Positions 34,631 to 43,817 of a stretch of 64,000 nucleotides of DNA are shown in pieces; position 1 is the stretch's first letter, and each line of letters starts with the position of its first letter. A program made the translations under genes and the position numbers. This DNA is from an uncultured Geobacteraceae bacterium (GTDB taxonomy: Bacteria > Desulfobacterota > Desulfuromonadia > Geobacterales > Pseudopelobacteraceae), in NCBI GenBank assembly GCA_903939115.1, contig CAJAFV010000086.1:1-64000 (forward strand), written 5' to 3'. The notes beneath the pieces were generated by a model. That model was not told the DNA's origin. It searched no databases and saw only the letters and a list, made by a program, of their open reading frames with translations.

Positions 34631-35545
34631 TCAGGAAGAAATATCCTTGAAAGTTGTTAATCCTTTGAAACTGCGGAAACGCGCTTGAATCTCACTGTAC
34701 TCGAGCCGTTTCATCCGGTTAAGGCTGAAGTCCTCAACGTTGAAAGAGGCCATAACGCTGCCGGCTACAATCGCCTGACGCAACCCTTCCTCTGACAGGT
34801 CACCAGTATTTGCCAGATAGCCCATAAAGCCCCCGGCAAAGGTATCTCCTGCTCCGGTCGGATCGAACACCTCCTCCAACGGATAGGCTGGTGCAGCGAA
34901 TACCGAATCTGCTGTGAACATCAAAACGCCATACTCTCCCCGCTTGACGACGACTCTCTTGCAGCCGAGGGCAATTATCTGCCGGGCCGCTTTAACCAGA
35001 TTCGCCTCTCCGGTAAACTGCCGCGCTTCGCCCTCATTAATAACGACAATATCTACTTTCTGCAGCACCTGCCGCAATGCTTCCGGCTTTGAAGAGATCC
35101 AGAAATTCATCGTGTCACACGCCACCAGTTTTGGTTTCCTTACCTGCTCCAGAACCTTCATCTGCAGTTCCGGGTCAATATTGGCAAGAAAAAGATACTC
35201 CGCGTCACGGTAGGATTCCGGCAGGTTCGGCTGAAAATCCATCAGTACATTAAGCTGGGTGTCAAGAGTCTGGGCTTCGTTCAGATCAAAGCCGTAGCGC
35301 CCGCTCCAGTGGAAGGTTTTGCCGGGGATGCGCTGCAAGCCGGTGGTATCAATATTTCGGCTTTGGAGAAAACTGACATGCTCTTCCGGGAAATCATCAC
35401 CGACAACAGCAACCAGTGAGACATCGGCAAAAAAACTGGCGGAGGTGGAAAAATAAGTAGCCGATCCGCCAAGAACGTTTTCCCCCCTGCCGAAAGGGGT
35501 TTCAACCGTATCAAATGCCACTGTGCCAACAACAACAATGCTCAT
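34631..35545 (-). CDS. PfkB family sugar kinase
   Basis: The start at 35545 (MSIVVVGTVAFDTVETPFG) has AGGAG 7 bases upstream; the track's 35650 start is too long. The 304-residue cytoplasmic kinase has the N-terminal substrate region GGSATYFSTSASFFADVSLVAVVGDDF. The C-terminal PfkB signature DPTGAGDTFAGGFMGYLA carries the catalytic aspartate and anion hole. It resembles ribokinase or adenosine-kinase-like enzymes; the sugar or nucleoside acceptor cannot be read from sequence. Confidence 0.9.
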   Translation of the reverse strand: MSIVVVGTVAFDTVETPFGRGENVLGGSATYFSTSASFFADVSLVAVVGDDFPEEHVSFLQSRNIDTTGLQRIPGKTFHWSGRYGFDLNEAQTLDTQLNVLMDFQPNLPESYRDAEYLFLANIDPELQMKVLEQVRKPKLVACDTMNFWISSKPEALRQVLQKVDIVVINEGEARQFTGEANLVKAARQIIALGCKRVVVKRGEYGVLMFTADSVFAAPAYPLEEVFDPTGAGDTFAGGFMGYLANTGDLSEEGLRQAIVAGSVMASFNVEDFSLNRMKRLEYSEIQARFRSFKGLTTFKDISS

Positions 35546-35626
35546 TGGTTTCTCCTGAGGAAAATAATAGTGCAAAGTATCACGCAGCTCCAATTGAGTC
35601 AAAAGGATTTGTCGAGACAACTGTCC

Positions 35627-35655
35627 TTGACAATCATAGATACGATACATACCTT
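35627..35655 (+). promoter_or_regulatory. Candidate sigma-70 promoter of the type I secretion operon
   Basis: TTGACA (35627-35632) and TACCTT (35650-35655) are spaced by 17 bases in the divergent gap between the PfkB and ABC exporter genes. The -10 is a weak match. The start point would be about 40 bases before the ABC gene. Confidence 0.3.
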
Positions 35656-35702
35656 GCAGTGGCTAGACAAAATTTACCCGAAAGACAATAACAGGTTCCA
35701 CA

Positions 35703-37466
35703 ATGCGCTCTTTTCTCAGTAAGTTTCTCCCATTCTTCGTTGCAGCAGGCGTCTTCAGCTTTTTCATGAACATGCTGCTACTGACCCCCTCTCTCTACAT
35801 GCTGCAGGTTTATGATCGGGTCCTTGGCAGCCGTAGTGAGGAAACCCTCTGGTTTATCTCGCTGCTACTTCTTGCCGCTCTGTTGGTGATGGGTTCGATG
35901 GAGCTTGTCCGCTCCCGTCTGCTGGTACGTGCCAACAACGCCATTGATGCCCAGCTGGCACCATACCTGCTGAGAAAAATGGCCGAAGGGGCCACCTCGC
36001 CAGAAGGAAATCAATATTCACACGGCCTGCGCGATCTTAATTCAATAAAAGGTTTTCTGACCGGCACCGGCATCCTGGCGCTGTTTGACGCCCCGTGGAT
36101 GCCGATTGCCATGATTATCCTCTGGTATATGCACTTCTATCTTTTTCTTGTCGCGCTGGTTGGTGCGGTACTAATGGTCGGCTTGACAATCCTCAACGAA
36201 GTATTGACCCGTAAGCCGCTCACCGATGCTAATGGTGCGAGCCAGGCAGCAGGACGTCATGTCGAGGTGGCGCTGCGCAACGCCGAAGTAGTCAATGCCA
36301 TGGGTATGCTCAAAGGGGTTGCTGCCCGTTGGGCAGGACTTAACGACCGGGTGCTGGCACTGCAATCTAAAGCCAGTCAGCGTGGCGGCAACATATCCGG
36401 TGTAACCAAATTTGTGCGTCAGGCGATCCAGTCGCTCGGTCTGGGTGTCGGTGCCTACATAGTCTTAAAAGAGCCGACCTTTACGCCCGGCATGATGATA
36501 GCCGGTACTATAGTACTAGGCAAGGCACTGGGACCGATAGAGCTATTGATCGCCGGATGGAAAGGCTTTCTGGATGCCCGTATCGCTTACGGACGCCTCG
36601 ATGCCTTTATGAAAGCGCAGCATCTGGAGATTGAGCCGATGGAACTGCCGCCGCCAACAGGTCAGATCTCTCTGGAGAAGGTAACGTTCGGCATTCGTGC
36701 CACTAATAAAGTAATTATAAAAGATGTCTCTTTTGCACTGACGGCCGGAGAAGCGCTCGGGATCATCGGGCCGAGTGCCGCCGGAAAATCAACACTGGCC
36801 CGCCTGATGGTTGGAGTCTGGAAACCACTGCAGGGCAATATTCGCCTTGATGGCGCTGACTTGACGTCCTGGTCATCGGATCGTCTTGGCCCCTATCTCG
36901 GCTATCTGCCGCAGGATATTGAACTGTTTGCCGGCAGTATTGCCGACAACATCGCGCGCCTGGACGAGCCGGATTCAGAAAAAGTCATCAAGGCCGCGCG
37001 CCTGAGTGGCCTTCATGAAATGATCCTCAACATGCCGCAGGGGTACGACACCTACATCGGCAACAACGGTGCGGTGCTGTCCGGTGGCCAGCGGCAGCGG
37101 ATAGGCTTGGCACGGGCGCTGTACGGAGATCCCAAGCTGGTGGTATTAGACGAGCCGAACGCCAGTCTGGATAACGACGGAGAGCTGGCACTCCTGCAGG
37201 CACTGGCCTATCTCAAACAGATGGGCACCACCGTTGTAATAATCACCCACAAGGTCAGCCTGCTTTCAAATGTTGACAAGCTGCTGGTCATGCAGGACGG
37301 CGCCCTGGCGGTCTTTGGGCCAAGGGAAGGGGTACTGCAGCATCTGCTGCAGCAGCAACAGAAACAGCTGCAGCAGCAGGCAGAGGCACAAGCGGCAGAG
37401 ACGAATCCATCATCTGGTGGTAATAACGAAAACGCTGCAGCCGGCAAGGAGGTGTCCCGTGGCTAA
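35703..37466 (+). CDS. Type I secretion ABC transporter (PrtD family)
   Basis: A 587-residue half-transporter. Six transmembrane helices cover about 1-300, with the family start LPFFVAAGVFSFFMNMLLLTPSLYMLQVYDRVLGSRSEETL. The ATPase has Walker A GPSAAGKST, signature LSGGQRQR and Walker B VVLDEPNASLD. There is no N-terminal C39 or C39-like domain, as in PrtD/HasD exporters of RTX proteases and lipases. The C-terminus ends in a low-complexity Gln/Ala tail (QQQQKQLQQQAEAQ) encoded by CAG-rich repeats. The HlyD and TolC genes follow with overlaps, completing the exporter. Confidence 0.92.
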   Translation: MRSFLSKFLPFFVAAGVFSFFMNMLLLTPSLYMLQVYDRVLGSRSEETLWFISLLLLAALLVMGSMELVRSRLLVRANNAIDAQLAPYLLRKMAEGATSPEGNQYSHGLRDLNSIKGFLTGTGILALFDAPWMPIAMIILWYMHFYLFLVALVGAVLMVGLTILNEVLTRKPLTDANGASQAAGRHVEVALRNAEVVNAMGMLKGVAARWAGLNDRVLALQSKASQRGGNISGVTKFVRQAIQSLGLGVGAYIVLKEPTFTPGMMIAGTIVLGKALGPIELLIAGWKGFLDARIAYGRLDAFMKAQHLEIEPMELPPPTGQISLEKVTFGIRATNKVIIKDVSFALTAGEALGIIGPSAAGKSTLARLMVGVWKPLQGNIRLDGADLTSWSSDRLGPYLGYLPQDIELFAGSIADNIARLDEPDSEKVIKAARLSGLHEMILNMPQGYDTYIGNNGAVLSGGQRQRIGLARALYGDPKLVVLDEPNASLDNDGELALLQALAYLKQMGTTVVIITHKVSLLSNVDKLLVMQDGALAVFGPREGVLQHLLQQQQKQLQQQAEAQAAETNPSSGGNNENAAAGKEVSRG

Positions 37467-38778
37467 ACTCAAACAAAGCGCCATCGTGATGGATACCCTG
37501 AAACGGGAAACCAACTATTCACCGACACCCATTATTCTAACCGGAGTCGGCATCCTGGCACTCTTCTTTGGCGCGATTGCCATTTGGGCCTCCTTTGCGC
37601 CACTTAATGCCGCCGTGCATGCTCAGGGGGAGGTCATCTTTCAGAACAAGCGTCAGGCGGTGCAGCATCAGGAGGGGGGGATAGTCAAACAGATTCTGGT
37701 GAAAGATGGTGAAACCGTCAAAGCGGGTCAACCGCTGCTTATTCTTGAGGATGACCAGGTCAGGCCGATCGTTGATATGTACGAAGGGCAGGCGGTAGCT
37801 GAAACCGCGAGCTTAATCCGGCTTGAGGCTGAAAAGAATGACTTGCCGGCAGTAGTGTTCCCCAAAACTATTCCGGCTGCGGTCGTTCAGACCGAGACCA
37901 GGCTGTTCAGCGCCAAACGGGATGCGTACCTGAAGCAGATTGAAATGATAAAAAGTCAGATTGAACAGTCACGGGAGATGATTAAGGGTGCACAGGAACA
38001 GCTGGCGTCAAAGAAAAAAGAGGTCGCCTCGCTCAAGGAACAGCTGGAGGCAAATCAAGCCCTGCGGAAAGAAGGATACGTCACCAAAACAATAGTGCTC
38101 GATCTGGAACGAGTCCTGGCGGAAAAAAACGGCGAGCGTGAGCAGATCTCCGCAAATATTGCCACCAATCTGCAACGCATAGCCGAACAGGAACAGCGGA
38201 TACTGGCGGTCAGGGCCGAGCGGGTTCAGCAGGCTGCCAATGAAATCAAGCAATCCTCCATGAAGCGTCTGGAGTTGGAAGAGCGGGTGCGACCATCCCG
38301 CGCCATGATGACACGTGGCATCATTCGTGCCCCGGTAGCCGGCAAGGTAGTCGGGCTCAAGGTCACTACGATCGGCGGCGTCGTTATTCCCCGGGAACCG
38401 TTGATGGAGATAGCGCCGCTGTCAGATCATCTGGTTATCGAAACTAAAGTTGCCGTCAACGATATCAGCGATGTCAAACTGGGGCAGGAAGCCGAAGTAA
38501 CCCTGACCGCCTTCAAGAGCAGCGAGGTGCCATCAGTAAAAGCTATCGTCACCTATATTTCCGACGACCGTCTGACCGTACGGACAGCACAGGGTGAAAT
38601 GCCCTACTACGCGGCCATCCTGGAGCTTGACCCTGCTGCGCTCAAAGCGCTGAATGGTCTGGCACTGGTGCCGGGGATGCAGGCGCAGGCCTCTATCGCC
38701 ACCAAACCCCGCACCGCGCTTGATTACTTCATCGGACCGCTGCGCGACCGGATGGGAAAGGCCTTCCATGCGAAATAA
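37459..38778 (+). CDS. HlyD family type I secretion membrane fusion protein
   Basis: The start is GTG at 37459, overlapping the ABC gene stop, with AAGGAGG 6 bases upstream; the track's 37270 start is inside the ABC gene. The 439-residue protein has one transmembrane helix at about 26-46 (ILTGVGILALFFGAIAIWASF) and a lipoyl half (VIFQNKRQAVQHQEGGIVKQI). A long coiled coil follows (about 150-290, EQSREMIKGAQEQLASKKKEVAS), then the second lipoyl half (IIRAPVAGKVVGLKV) and a C-terminal domain. It connects the ABC exporter to TolC. Confidence 0.9.
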   Translation: MAKLKQSAIVMDTLKRETNYSPTPIILTGVGILALFFGAIAIWASFAPLNAAVHAQGEVIFQNKRQAVQHQEGGIVKQILVKDGETVKAGQPLLILEDDQVRPIVDMYEGQAVAETASLIRLEAEKNDLPAVVFPKTIPAAVVQTETRLFSAKRDAYLKQIEMIKSQIEQSREMIKGAQEQLASKKKEVASLKEQLEANQALRKEGYVTKTIVLDLERVLAEKNGEREQISANIATNLQRIAEQEQRILAVRAERVQQAANEIKQSSMKRLELEERVRPSRAMMTRGIIRAPVAGKVVGLKVTTIGGVVIPREPLMEIAPLSDHLVIETKVAVNDISDVKLGQEAEVTLTAFKSSEVPSVKAIVTYISDDRLTVRTAQGEMPYYAAILELDPAALKALNGLALVPGMQAQASIATKPRTALDYFIGPLRDRMGKAFHAK

Positions 38779-40108
38779 ATTCAGAACTATAGGAACCGCC
38801 GCACTGTTCCTCTCTCTGTGTGTCGTTCCCTCCTTCGTCCATGCTCAGGAGTACGACCTCTCGGAGCTGTACAAGCTGGCCAAAGCCACAGATCCGACGG
38901 TAAGTCGCGCCGAAGCTCGATTGGAGGCCGGCAAGGCGGACAAGGAGATCGCCTGGTCCGCACTGCTGCCGCGTGTCAGTGCCAACGGATCAATACGCGA
39001 GATACATCATGAGGTACTCTATTACGCCAAAGTTCCGGTTGATGGTAAGTATACCGGTTTCAGCTACGGTGCCGGCGCGGCGACATCACTCTATAACCTC
39101 CCCTCCTGGTACCAGATTTCAGCTGCCGATGCCGGTATCAACAGCGCCGACACCGGTCTGCAGGCGGCACGGCAGGATCTTATCGTCCGCCTTCTTGATG
39201 CCCATCTGCGCTACTTGAAAGCAAGGGCAGACGAAAAATTGTACCGCGACGAATTGAGCAGGGTCGGGAAGGTGCTTGAGCAGTCCGAGGCGTTTTTGAA
39301 AGCCGGAACCGGAGACATTATCGCTGTATACGAAGCCAAAGCACGCTTGGACAGTGCCGCCGCCGACATGGTCAAGACCGAAGGGATTCTTCGGCTTGCC
39401 CTGCAGAATCTTTCCAGCCTGACCGGCGTTGTCGTTGATGGCGTCAAGGATATTTCGGTCGACAAATCTTCCGGTCCTCAACCCGTCGAGCAGGAGTGGT
39501 GGATTGACACCATGCAGCGGAGAAGCCCTGCGCTTCTCCAGGCCAAAGAAGACCTGCTGCAGGCAGAAGAAAACCGTAAGGCTGCCAACGCCGGACATCT
39601 GCCGACTCTTTCGGGCAACGGCGGCTACACGGTTGACAAAGGGAGTACCTTTCTCCCCAAGGTTGAAACACGGCAGTGGTATATCGGACTTCAGTTGAAC
39701 GTGCCGATCTATTCCGGTGGCGAGACCGCCGCCCGTACCCGGCGCGCCCTGGCTGGGGAGTCCGAGCGGCGCGCCATGCTTGATGATGCGCAAACGCAGG
39801 CGATCAGGCGTCTTAAGGAGGCTTATCTCAACCTGTCCTACAACCAGAGTCTGGTCGAGGCGTACCAGCGCAAGCATGAATCATCCGAACTGCAGCTGAA
39901 GGCAGTGCAAAAAGGGCGCGACATCGGCACAAGAACCGCCATCGACCTCCTGAATGCAGAACAGACCTATGCCGTTAGCCGGCGCGATTTGACCTCCGCC
40001 CTGTACGACAATGTCCAACGGCAGATTGAATTGAAATCTGCCGCCGGTATCCTGAGCGAGGATGACCTTGCTGCCGTTAGTGGGAAGACCGCAGTGGCGA
40101 AACAGTAA
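38768..40108 (+). CDS. TolC family outer-membrane channel
   Basis: The ATG at 38768 (MRNKFRTIGTAALFLSL) overlaps the HlyD stop and encodes a signal peptide cut near VHA-QEYD. The track's 38654 start is inside HlyD. The 446-residue product has two repeated TolC halves with long helices (SRAEARLEAGKADKEIAWSALLPRVSANGS) and the motif TAIDLLNAEQTYAVSRRDL in the second half. It forms the outer-membrane exit duct of the type I system. It could also serve the MacAB-like pump elsewhere in the window, which lacks its own channel; that is inference. Confidence 0.9.
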   Translation: MRNKFRTIGTAALFLSLCVVPSFVHAQEYDLSELYKLAKATDPTVSRAEARLEAGKADKEIAWSALLPRVSANGSIREIHHEVLYYAKVPVDGKYTGFSYGAGAATSLYNLPSWYQISAADAGINSADTGLQAARQDLIVRLLDAHLRYLKARADEKLYRDELSRVGKVLEQSEAFLKAGTGDIIAVYEAKARLDSAAADMVKTEGILRLALQNLSSLTGVVVDGVKDISVDKSSGPQPVEQEWWIDTMQRRSPALLQAKEDLLQAEENRKAANAGHLPTLSGNGGYTVDKGSTFLPKVETRQWYIGLQLNVPIYSGGETAARTRRALAGESERRAMLDDAQTQAIRRLKEAYLNLSYNQSLVEAYQRKHESSELQLKAVQKGRDIGTRTAIDLLNAEQTYAVSRRDLTSALYDNVQRQIELKSAAGILSEDDLAAVSGKTAVAKQ

Positions 40109-40155
40109 CTAAAGGCGCGCAAATTTATTTAACAGGAATATATTGTGATACCAAT

Positions 40156-40797
40156 CTAAATAACAATGCCATGAGTAATGCAGTAGCTGATGATTTCGGC
40201 ATTGGTTTTGATGTGCAGTTTTTCAAGAACGCGGCTGCGATAAGAGCTGATAGTCTTAACACTCAGGTTAAGTTCCTGTGCGATTTGGGTCATGGTTTTC
40301 CCGGACGTCATCATACAGGCAAATTGATATTCTCTGTCAGATAAGAGGTTGTGTAAACCCGCGACATCATGATCTTCACTGATTGCATCTGCAAGGAGTG
40401 TTGCCTGCAAAGAAGTTACATATTTTTCCCCTCGCAGCGCCTTTTCAATGGCACCCTTCAATTCTTCGGAAGCACTGGCCTTGGTTAAGTATCCCGAAGC
40501 GCCTGCTCGCAAAGCCCGGACGGCATACTGTTCATCAGGATGCATACTTAACACCAGTACCGGGATTTTGGGTTTCAGCTGGCGCATCTGCCTGAGCACA
40601 TCGAGCCCATTGCGCCCCGGCAGAGTGATATCAAGCAACACAAGGCAGTATTCGTTTTCGTTGAATTTGTCGATACCCTCCTGTCCTGTTGATGCCTCAT
40701 CGAAAGTCATAGCAGGAGGTTTCAGCATTATTGATAGGAGTTGAATCAATCCCTGTCTTACAACTACATGGTCATCAACAACCAGTATCCGTTTCAT
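40156..40797 (-). CDS. NarL/FixJ-type response regulator
   Basis: The 213-residue regulator has a receiver domain (VVDDH, phospho-acceptor D56 in VLLDITLPGRNG, lysine in LTKASAS). A C-terminal LuxR-type helix-turn-helix follows (LLSDREYQFACMMTSGKTMTQIAQELNLSVKTISSYRSRVLEKL). Its ATG overlaps the stop of the sensor kinase gene by 4 bases, so it is the cognate partner. Targets are unknown. Confidence 0.92.
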   Translation of the reverse strand: MKRILVVDDHVVVRQGLIQLLSIMLKPPAMTFDEASTGQEGIDKFNENEYCLVLLDITLPGRNGLDVLRQMRQLKPKIPVLVLSMHPDEQYAVRALRAGASGYLTKASASEELKGAIEKALRGEKYVTSLQATLLADAISEDHDVAGLHNLLSDREYQFACMMTSGKTMTQIAQELNLSVKTISSYRSRVLEKLHIKTNAEIISYCITHGIVI

Positions 40798-42185
40798 AAT
40801 TGCTCCTGCATCGGTTCAATGGGGATGGAAAGGCATACGGTTGTACCTGATCCCGGTATTCCATTGAAGACAAGTTCCCCCTGACAAAGGCGGGCGCGTT
40901 CCTGCATGCCCAATAGACCGTATGCTGTCGGAGAATTACATGCTTCAGATGATATGCCGCATCCATTATCAGAGATCTCCAGTATTAAAGAGTTATTTCT
41001 GCATGTAAGAGAAACATTGACCATTGTCGCCTGTGCATGCCGAGATATGTTTGTCAGCGCCTCAATTGCAATGCGAATTACTGCGGTAGCAACCTTTTTG
41101 TCGGGTTCCTTGATGGCCTTGTCCATGTGCAAATGGCATGCGATTTCGTTTCTGTTCCTGAATTCACGAATCTGCCAATCAATTGCGTCTGTAAGACCGA
41201 GGTTGTCCAGAAGTGGAGGGCGAAGATTGGCAATAATGCCTTGTGCCTTACCTATCAGGCGGTTCAGGGCTAAGTGCATCATATTCAGGCGCCCGATAAA
41301 TTCAGAATTTCCTGGCAGAAATCTGTGCTCCATCCAGGCCAAGTCAAGTTTCACGGCAGTCAAAGATTGTCCGATTTCATCGTGTATGTCGCGCGAAATT
41401 GCCACACGCTCTTCTTCCCGAATATTTTCCATATGCTCATTCAGCTTATGCAACGAGTATTCGGTCTGTTTGCGCACATGCATCTCACCTTGCAAGAGTT
41501 GATTGGCAGTCAGCAATTCTTCGGTCCGCTGCGCGACAAGCAGATCTAACTGGTCCCGATGTCTCCTCAGTTCAAGACCGTCGAGCGTTCTTCGGCTTAT
41601 ATCTCTCCGCAACAGCAGGAAAATAGCGCTGATCAGGATGAGGACAATAGCGCCGTTAATTATAAGCATATACCAAACTATTTTCAGGGAGTGCTGCTGG
41701 TTTGCTGAGGACTCCTGAATGTCGCGGATCGTTTGCAATTTTATGGCTGAAACAACTTCTATAATCTCACCTAGTCTCCCCCTGGCGGAAGCAGACATAC
41801 CGGTTTTAATGCCTTCTTCAAGTGTCAACTGCCTTTTCTGTATTAACGGCACAATTTCGGCAAGTTTCTCACGATACCTCTCATTGCGATGCGTTGCGTC
41901 CTGAAGTAAGGTCAGTTGCTGTTGCACACTTTGCACGGCGTTTTCATATTCTTTCAGGTAGCGATTATCGTTAGAAGAAATAAAGTCCCGCTGCGCAGTC
42001 CTTTCGTTTCTGAGAAATTTCAAGAGCTCGTCCAGTGTTACGATCACACTGAAAACATAATTTTCTTCCTTGTCCTGTTTTGTGTAATGAGCAAAAAAAG
42101 AATAGGAAAAAAATAGTACTGTAGACAGAAATATCACAGAAAGCAGAAATCCGGTCTTGATGGCAATGTTTGTATTCATTTTCAT
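40794..42185 (-). CDS. Sensor histidine kinase with CHASE3-like periplasmic domain (NarX/LiaS type)
   Basis: The 463-residue membrane kinase has TM1 at about 8-31. A helical extracytoplasmic sensor of about 140 residues (FSVIVTLDELLKFLRNERTAQRDFISS) resembles CHASE3, and TM2 is at about 173-193 (IVWYMLIINGAIVLILISAIFLLL). A coiled coil leads to a HisKA_3 H-box (VAISRDIHDEIGQSLTAVKLDLAWME). The HATPase domain shows the G-box SDNGCGIS and GLLGMQERARL. It phosphorylates the NarL-type regulator encoded next. The signal is unknown. Confidence 0.9.
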   Translation of the reverse strand: MKMNTNIAIKTGFLLSVIFLSTVLFFSYSFFAHYTKQDKEENYVFSVIVTLDELLKFLRNERTAQRDFISSNDNRYLKEYENAVQSVQQQLTLLQDATHRNERYREKLAEIVPLIQKRQLTLEEGIKTGMSASARGRLGEIIEVVSAIKLQTIRDIQESSANQQHSLKIVWYMLIINGAIVLILISAIFLLLRRDISRRTLDGLELRRHRDQLDLLVAQRTEELLTANQLLQGEMHVRKQTEYSLHKLNEHMENIREEERVAISRDIHDEIGQSLTAVKLDLAWMEHRFLPGNSEFIGRLNMMHLALNRLIGKAQGIIANLRPPLLDNLGLTDAIDWQIREFRNRNEIACHLHMDKAIKEPDKKVATAVIRIAIEALTNISRHAQATMVNVSLTCRNNSLILEISDNGCGISSEACNSPTAYGLLGMQERARLCQGELVFNGIPGSGTTVCLSIPIEPMQEQL

Positions 42186-42314
42186 CTTTTTTGCCTGTTT
42201 AGTATGATTGCCAACCGATTTGCTTTTATTGAACGCTGCAATATAGCACAGGGGAGGGAGAAACTGAACCGATTTGGCACTCTATTAATACAGAGCATGC
42301 CTTCTTGATATAAG

Positions 42315-43571
42315 CTATTTGGAGAGGAGTGGTGCTATGTGTGCCATGCCCTTTTTATTGTCGGTATAAGTCTCAGTGTTCATGCTGTCACCGCTGATTA
42401 TTGTTGAGAAATCAATCTTTTTGGCCAAAAAATATGACTCAAAGTAAGTATAAGATACCATTGATAGTGCGGTCACTATACATATCACTAAAAAATAGAG
42501 AAAACTGTTAGCGGCCCAAAGCAGGGTATTATAAGAATATATATTTGTTTCAGGCGTAAAATATTTTACTAACAGTTTTACTGCAAGTGAAATAGCTATC
42601 GCATGAAACATATATATGCCATAAGATATTTTGCCTAAATAGCTAAATAACTTGTTATTTAATGTCAGAATCGAGTGCGGATTGGATGAAAGATTCAGAA
42701 TAATTATCGTAAAAAGAACACTGAACAGAAGATGTCTCTCGGAATTAAAATGTATCCGGTTGACCATTAATACGATTAAAAGCAGGAATGTTGTGATCTG
42801 CGCTGATTTAGAATAGAGCGCACCGAGAAGCCGCTGTTTTTGATTATAGAGTACCCAGGCCCCCACACCTCCGACTGCCATGCAGTCTATTCTGGTAAGC
42901 CCCAATATCCTTCGCAAAAAGACTAGCTGATCAAGCACATTAGTACTCGTACTGGTATCGCGCAATAACGCAGTAAATGTGACAAGAGCTGCAGTACGGG
43001 CCATAACAAAAAAAACAATTAATATAACAAGTGGCTTGAGTGGGTTACTGAAGTATTTCATCAATAACGGCCATAGCAGGTAAAACTGTTCCTCAACTCC
43101 AATTGACCAAATTTGCGAAACATACAGAATGGGCGGGAATAAGATTATGGCGGCATTCGGCATGAAAAAAATATCTAACAGTAATTGAGCAGTAAAATGT
43201 GCCGATAAATTTGTGCTGCTGGTTTTGTCCCATAATACCGGTATAAATTCGGGTATTATCCAAAAGCCCAAGAGAATTATCAGAAAGTAAAGCGGCCAAA
43301 TTCTCAGAATTCTTCGAGTATAAAAGTTTCGCAACGAGATGGTGCCAGAGCTTAGTTTCTCGGACTGCAGCAGATATGTAATCAGAAACCCGCTCAATAC
43401 GAAAAAAAGCGTAACGCCAATTTGACCAAGTTCACTCTCTTCACTAAAAGAAGTAGGAAAGCCGATTTTAATCTTAGCTTCTTCAGTATGCTGAATAACC
43501 ACCATTAATGCCGCTATGAATCTAACGCCATTCAGGTTTGGAAAATAAACCTTTTTTGTTTCCATCATCAC
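42315..43571 (-). CDS. Acyltransferase 3 family membrane protein
   Basis: The 418-residue protein has about ten transmembrane helices. The family start FPNLNGVRFIAALMVVIQHTEEA includes the conserved catalytic histidine and arginine. Also present are GVTLFFVLSGFLITYLL, FYTRRILRIWPLYFLIIL and IWSIGVEEQFYLLWPLL. OafA-like enzymes add acetyl or other acyl groups to O-antigen, exopolysaccharide or peptidoglycan. The gene is more AT-rich than its neighbours, which is common for surface-modification genes and hints at lateral transfer. It lies alone, about 150 bases from the glycosyltransferase group on the same strand. Confidence 0.9.
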   Translation of the reverse strand: MMMETKKVYFPNLNGVRFIAALMVVIQHTEEAKIKIGFPTSFSEESELGQIGVTLFFVLSGFLITYLLQSEKLSSGTISLRNFYTRRILRIWPLYFLIILLGFWIIPEFIPVLWDKTSSTNLSAHFTAQLLLDIFFMPNAAIILFPPILYVSQIWSIGVEEQFYLLWPLLMKYFSNPLKPLVILIVFFVMARTAALVTFTALLRDTSTSTNVLDQLVFLRRILGLTRIDCMAVGGVGAWVLYNQKQRLLGALYSKSAQITTFLLLIVLMVNRIHFNSERHLLFSVLFTIIILNLSSNPHSILTLNNKLFSYLGKISYGIYMFHAIAISLAVKLLVKYFTPETNIYSYNTLLWAANSFLYFLVICIVTALSMVSYTYFESYFLAKKIDFSTIISGDSMNTETYTDNKKGMAHIAPLLSK

Positions 43572-43724
43572 CCCGCGGAGTGTTGCTCACTACCGCCGGG
43601 AAATGTAACAAAAAAAAGAATGCTCTTAAATCAGCTGTTGTCTGTAAATAATGCAGGAAAATTTGCCTGAATCTGAAGTTTTTCCGGCATAAGGGTGCCG
43701 GACGGGGGGGGTAAGACGGGGGAA

Positions 43725-43817
43725 CTACTGCTTAAAATGAGAATCGGGAGCCACCTCTCCCTCAAGTTCTTCCAGATAGCTTTGATTACGAATTACCTGT
43801 CTCCGATATTCAAGCAC
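43725..43817 (-). CDS. Possible 30-codon small ORF overlapping the GT9 gene end
   Basis: A GTG at 43817 in a different frame from the glycosyltransferase gene opens MLEYRRQVIR NQSYLEELEG..., 30 codons ending TAG at 43725. A GGTGAG lies about 8 bases upstream. The peptide is charged and helical in look. It sits within the last 25 bases of the GT9 gene and runs into the gap before the acyltransferase gene. Just beyond its end is a CCGGCA-N6-TGCCGG hairpin. The evidence is only the frame and composition, so chance is possible. Confidence 0.2.
   Translation of the reverse strand: MLEYRRQVIRNQSYLEELEGEVAPDSHFKQ

Noticed and set aside
37321-37390. CTG/CAG-rich run as a possible separate repeat locus
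   Set aside because: It is explained by the Gln-rich tail of the ABC exporter protein and is interrupted; noted only within that gene.
39119-39877. 252-codon minus-strand ORF inside the TolC-type gene
   Set aside because: Shadow of a conserved outer-membrane channel gene in an intact exporter operon.
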